Of a stretch of DNA of 64,000 bases, positions 63,033-64,000 are shown in pieces. Source of the DNA: Methylococcales bacterium (GTDB lineage Bacteria > Pseudomonadota > Gammaproteobacteria > Methylococcales > Methylomonadaceae); NCBI GenBank assembly GCA_030949405.1, contig JAUZSN010000002.1:2776553-2840552 (forward strand), read 5' to 3'. The notes beneath the pieces are model-generated. The model was not told the origin of the DNA. It searched no databases and saw only the letters and a list, made by a program, of their open reading frames with translations. Position 1 is the stretch's first letter; every line of letters begins with the position of its first letter. Made by a program: the position numbers and the translations under genes.

Positions 63033-64000
63033 TTAAAGATGCTCAGAAGGAATCTCTTCTGGAGGCGTTGAGAACGTATGATAAGGCACAGGCGAAGGTA
63101 AACGCCATTCCAAACCATGCTTACTGGCCTCTTCCCAAACTTCATCACTGGCTTTTTCGCAATCTTTCCCTCTAATGGTTTTAATCACGATATAAACAAA
63201 CATCAGTTGGCTAAAACCAAAAATAAAGGCACCGATACTTGAAACCATATTCCAATCTGAAAACTGTACCGCATAATCAGGAATTCGACGTGGCATTCCC
63301 GCAAGCCCTAAAAAGTGCTGTGGAAAGAATAAAATGTTGACTGAAATAGCCGATAACCAAAAATGCAAGGTCGCTAATTTTTCGTCATACATGTTACCTG
63401 TCCACTTAGGCAACCAAAAATAGCCGCCCGCCATTAAAATAAAAACAGAGGCAGGGACTAAGGTGTAATGAAAATGCGCGACAATAAAATAAGTATCATG
63501 ATATTGAAAATCAACAGGCGCAATTGACATCATTAAGCCTGTAAACCCACCCATGGTAAATAAAACGACAAAGGCGATCGAAAATAACATCGGAGCTTCA
63601 AAAGTCATTGCCCCTTTCCACATGGTTGCCGTCCAGTTAAAGACTTTCACCCCTGTTGGAATTGCAATTAACATGGTCGCATACATGAAAAAAAGCTCAC
63701 CTGTGATCGGCATTCCAACTGTAAACATGTGATGCGCCCAAACGATGAACGAAAGAAACGCAATCGCGCCCGTTGCATAAACCATTGAGGCGTAACCAAA
63801 TAAAGGCTTACGTGCAAAGACTGGAATAATGGTTGAGGCAATACCAAACGTTGGCAAAATCATTACATAAACTTCAGGATGTCCGAAGAACCAAAAAATA
63901 TGTTGGTATAAAACGGGATCACCCCCGCCTGCGGCATCAAAAAAGCTGGTATCAAAAAACCGATCCGTTAATAGCATGGTTACCGCGCCTGCAAAGACGG
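63033..64000 (-). CDS. ctaD: cytochrome c oxidase subunit I, partial (C-terminal part)
   Basis: The frame is open to the window edge, so the N-terminus is missing; the visible part has about 320 residues. Diagnostic: [20 protein letters not shown] with the CuB His-Pro-Glu-Val-Tyr, [12 protein letters not shown] with the His pair, and [13 protein letters not shown] with the heme ligand. It is the catalytic subunit of the aa3 oxidase, where oxygen is reduced. It is followed by the small assembly gene, cox11 and coxC. Confidence 0.95.
   Translation of the reverse strand, partial: VFAGAVTMLLTDRFFDTSFFDAAGGGDPVLYQHIFWFFGHPEVYVMILPTFGIASTIIPVFARKPLFGYASMVYATGAIAFLSFIVWAHHMFTVGMPITGELFFMYATMLIAIPTGVKVFNWTATMWKGAMTFEAPMLFSIAFVVLFTMGGFTGLMMSIAPVDFQYHDTYFIVAHFHYTLVPASVFILMAGGYFWLPKWTGNMYDEKLATLHFWLSAISVNILFFPQHFLGLAGMPRRIPDYAVQFSDWNMVSSIGAFIFGFSQLMFVYIVIKTIRGKDCEKASDEVWEEASKHGLEWRLPSPVPYHTFSTPPEEIPSEHL

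Overview
The window looks like an AT-rich gammaproteobacterial methanotroph, probably a type I (Methylococcales) species. The main evidence is a methenyl-tetrahydromethanopterin cyclohydrolase gene (mch) coupled to an ATP-grasp gene of the methanopterin C1 pathway, a serine-glyoxylate aminotransferase of the serine-cycle type, and gammaproteobacterial housekeeping genes (darP, ispZ-yciI-bolA, trmJ-cysE, ybeD, glyS). No rRNA or tRNA gene was recognised.

Layout. (1) 1-11594, minus strand: a defective Mu-like prophage seen from portal, terminase and small packaging genes back through Mor, GemA, DUF3164 and a MuB-type ATPase. The MuA transposase and repressor genes are missing; an IS4-family remnant sits where they should be. 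Between the packaging genes and Mor lies an odd cassette: two inverted copies of a small gene, each with its own promoter and a variable tract of GNY codons, facing inward on an HTH gene. (2) 11595-13625: a two-spacer type I-E-like CRISPR array about 10 bp beyond the inferred phage end, a recG 3' fragment, a 43-bp piece matching the right side of an IS110 element, and an IS4-family element. (3) 13626-17620: repeat-rich spacer, a STAS protein, a broken substrate-binding/OmpA gene and a VWA lipoprotein. (4) 17682-24770: a 1658-residue fused 2-oxoacid:ferredoxin oxidoreductase with an extra C-terminal ferredoxin, then ABC ATPase and permease genes, each frameshifted. (5) 25084-37000: dacA-dat-ybeD, the H4MPT genes, purEK, glyS and a frameshifted dacB. 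(6) 37000-40100: a decayed zone with a fused toxin-antitoxin remnant, a truncated hybrid kinase, palindromic repeats and an IS110 transposase with a possible bridge-RNA leader. (7) 40138-45327: an RTX/S-layer-like exported protein, a TolC-type channel and sga. (8) 45550-64000: mostly core genes, including an Asn-rich lipoprotein coupled to an exported nuclease, pgl, two related PD-(D/E)XK-like orphans, sdhAB, suhB/trmJ/cysE, and a cytochrome c oxidase operon running off the end.

How the parts fit: core metabolism (C1 oxidation, serine cycle, pentose phosphate, succinate oxidation, terminal oxidase, purine and peptidoglycan synthesis) is intact in most places, while the accessory parts show clear erosion. 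The prophage, CRISPR array, recG, kinase, ABC transporter and dacB are each cut, split or frameshifted. Some single-base lesions lie in homopolymers and could be sequencing errors. The most unusual structure is the inverted-repeat cassette at 4486-5433. The most suggestive genome event is a Mu-like phage end lying between a CRISPR array and where its leader should be.
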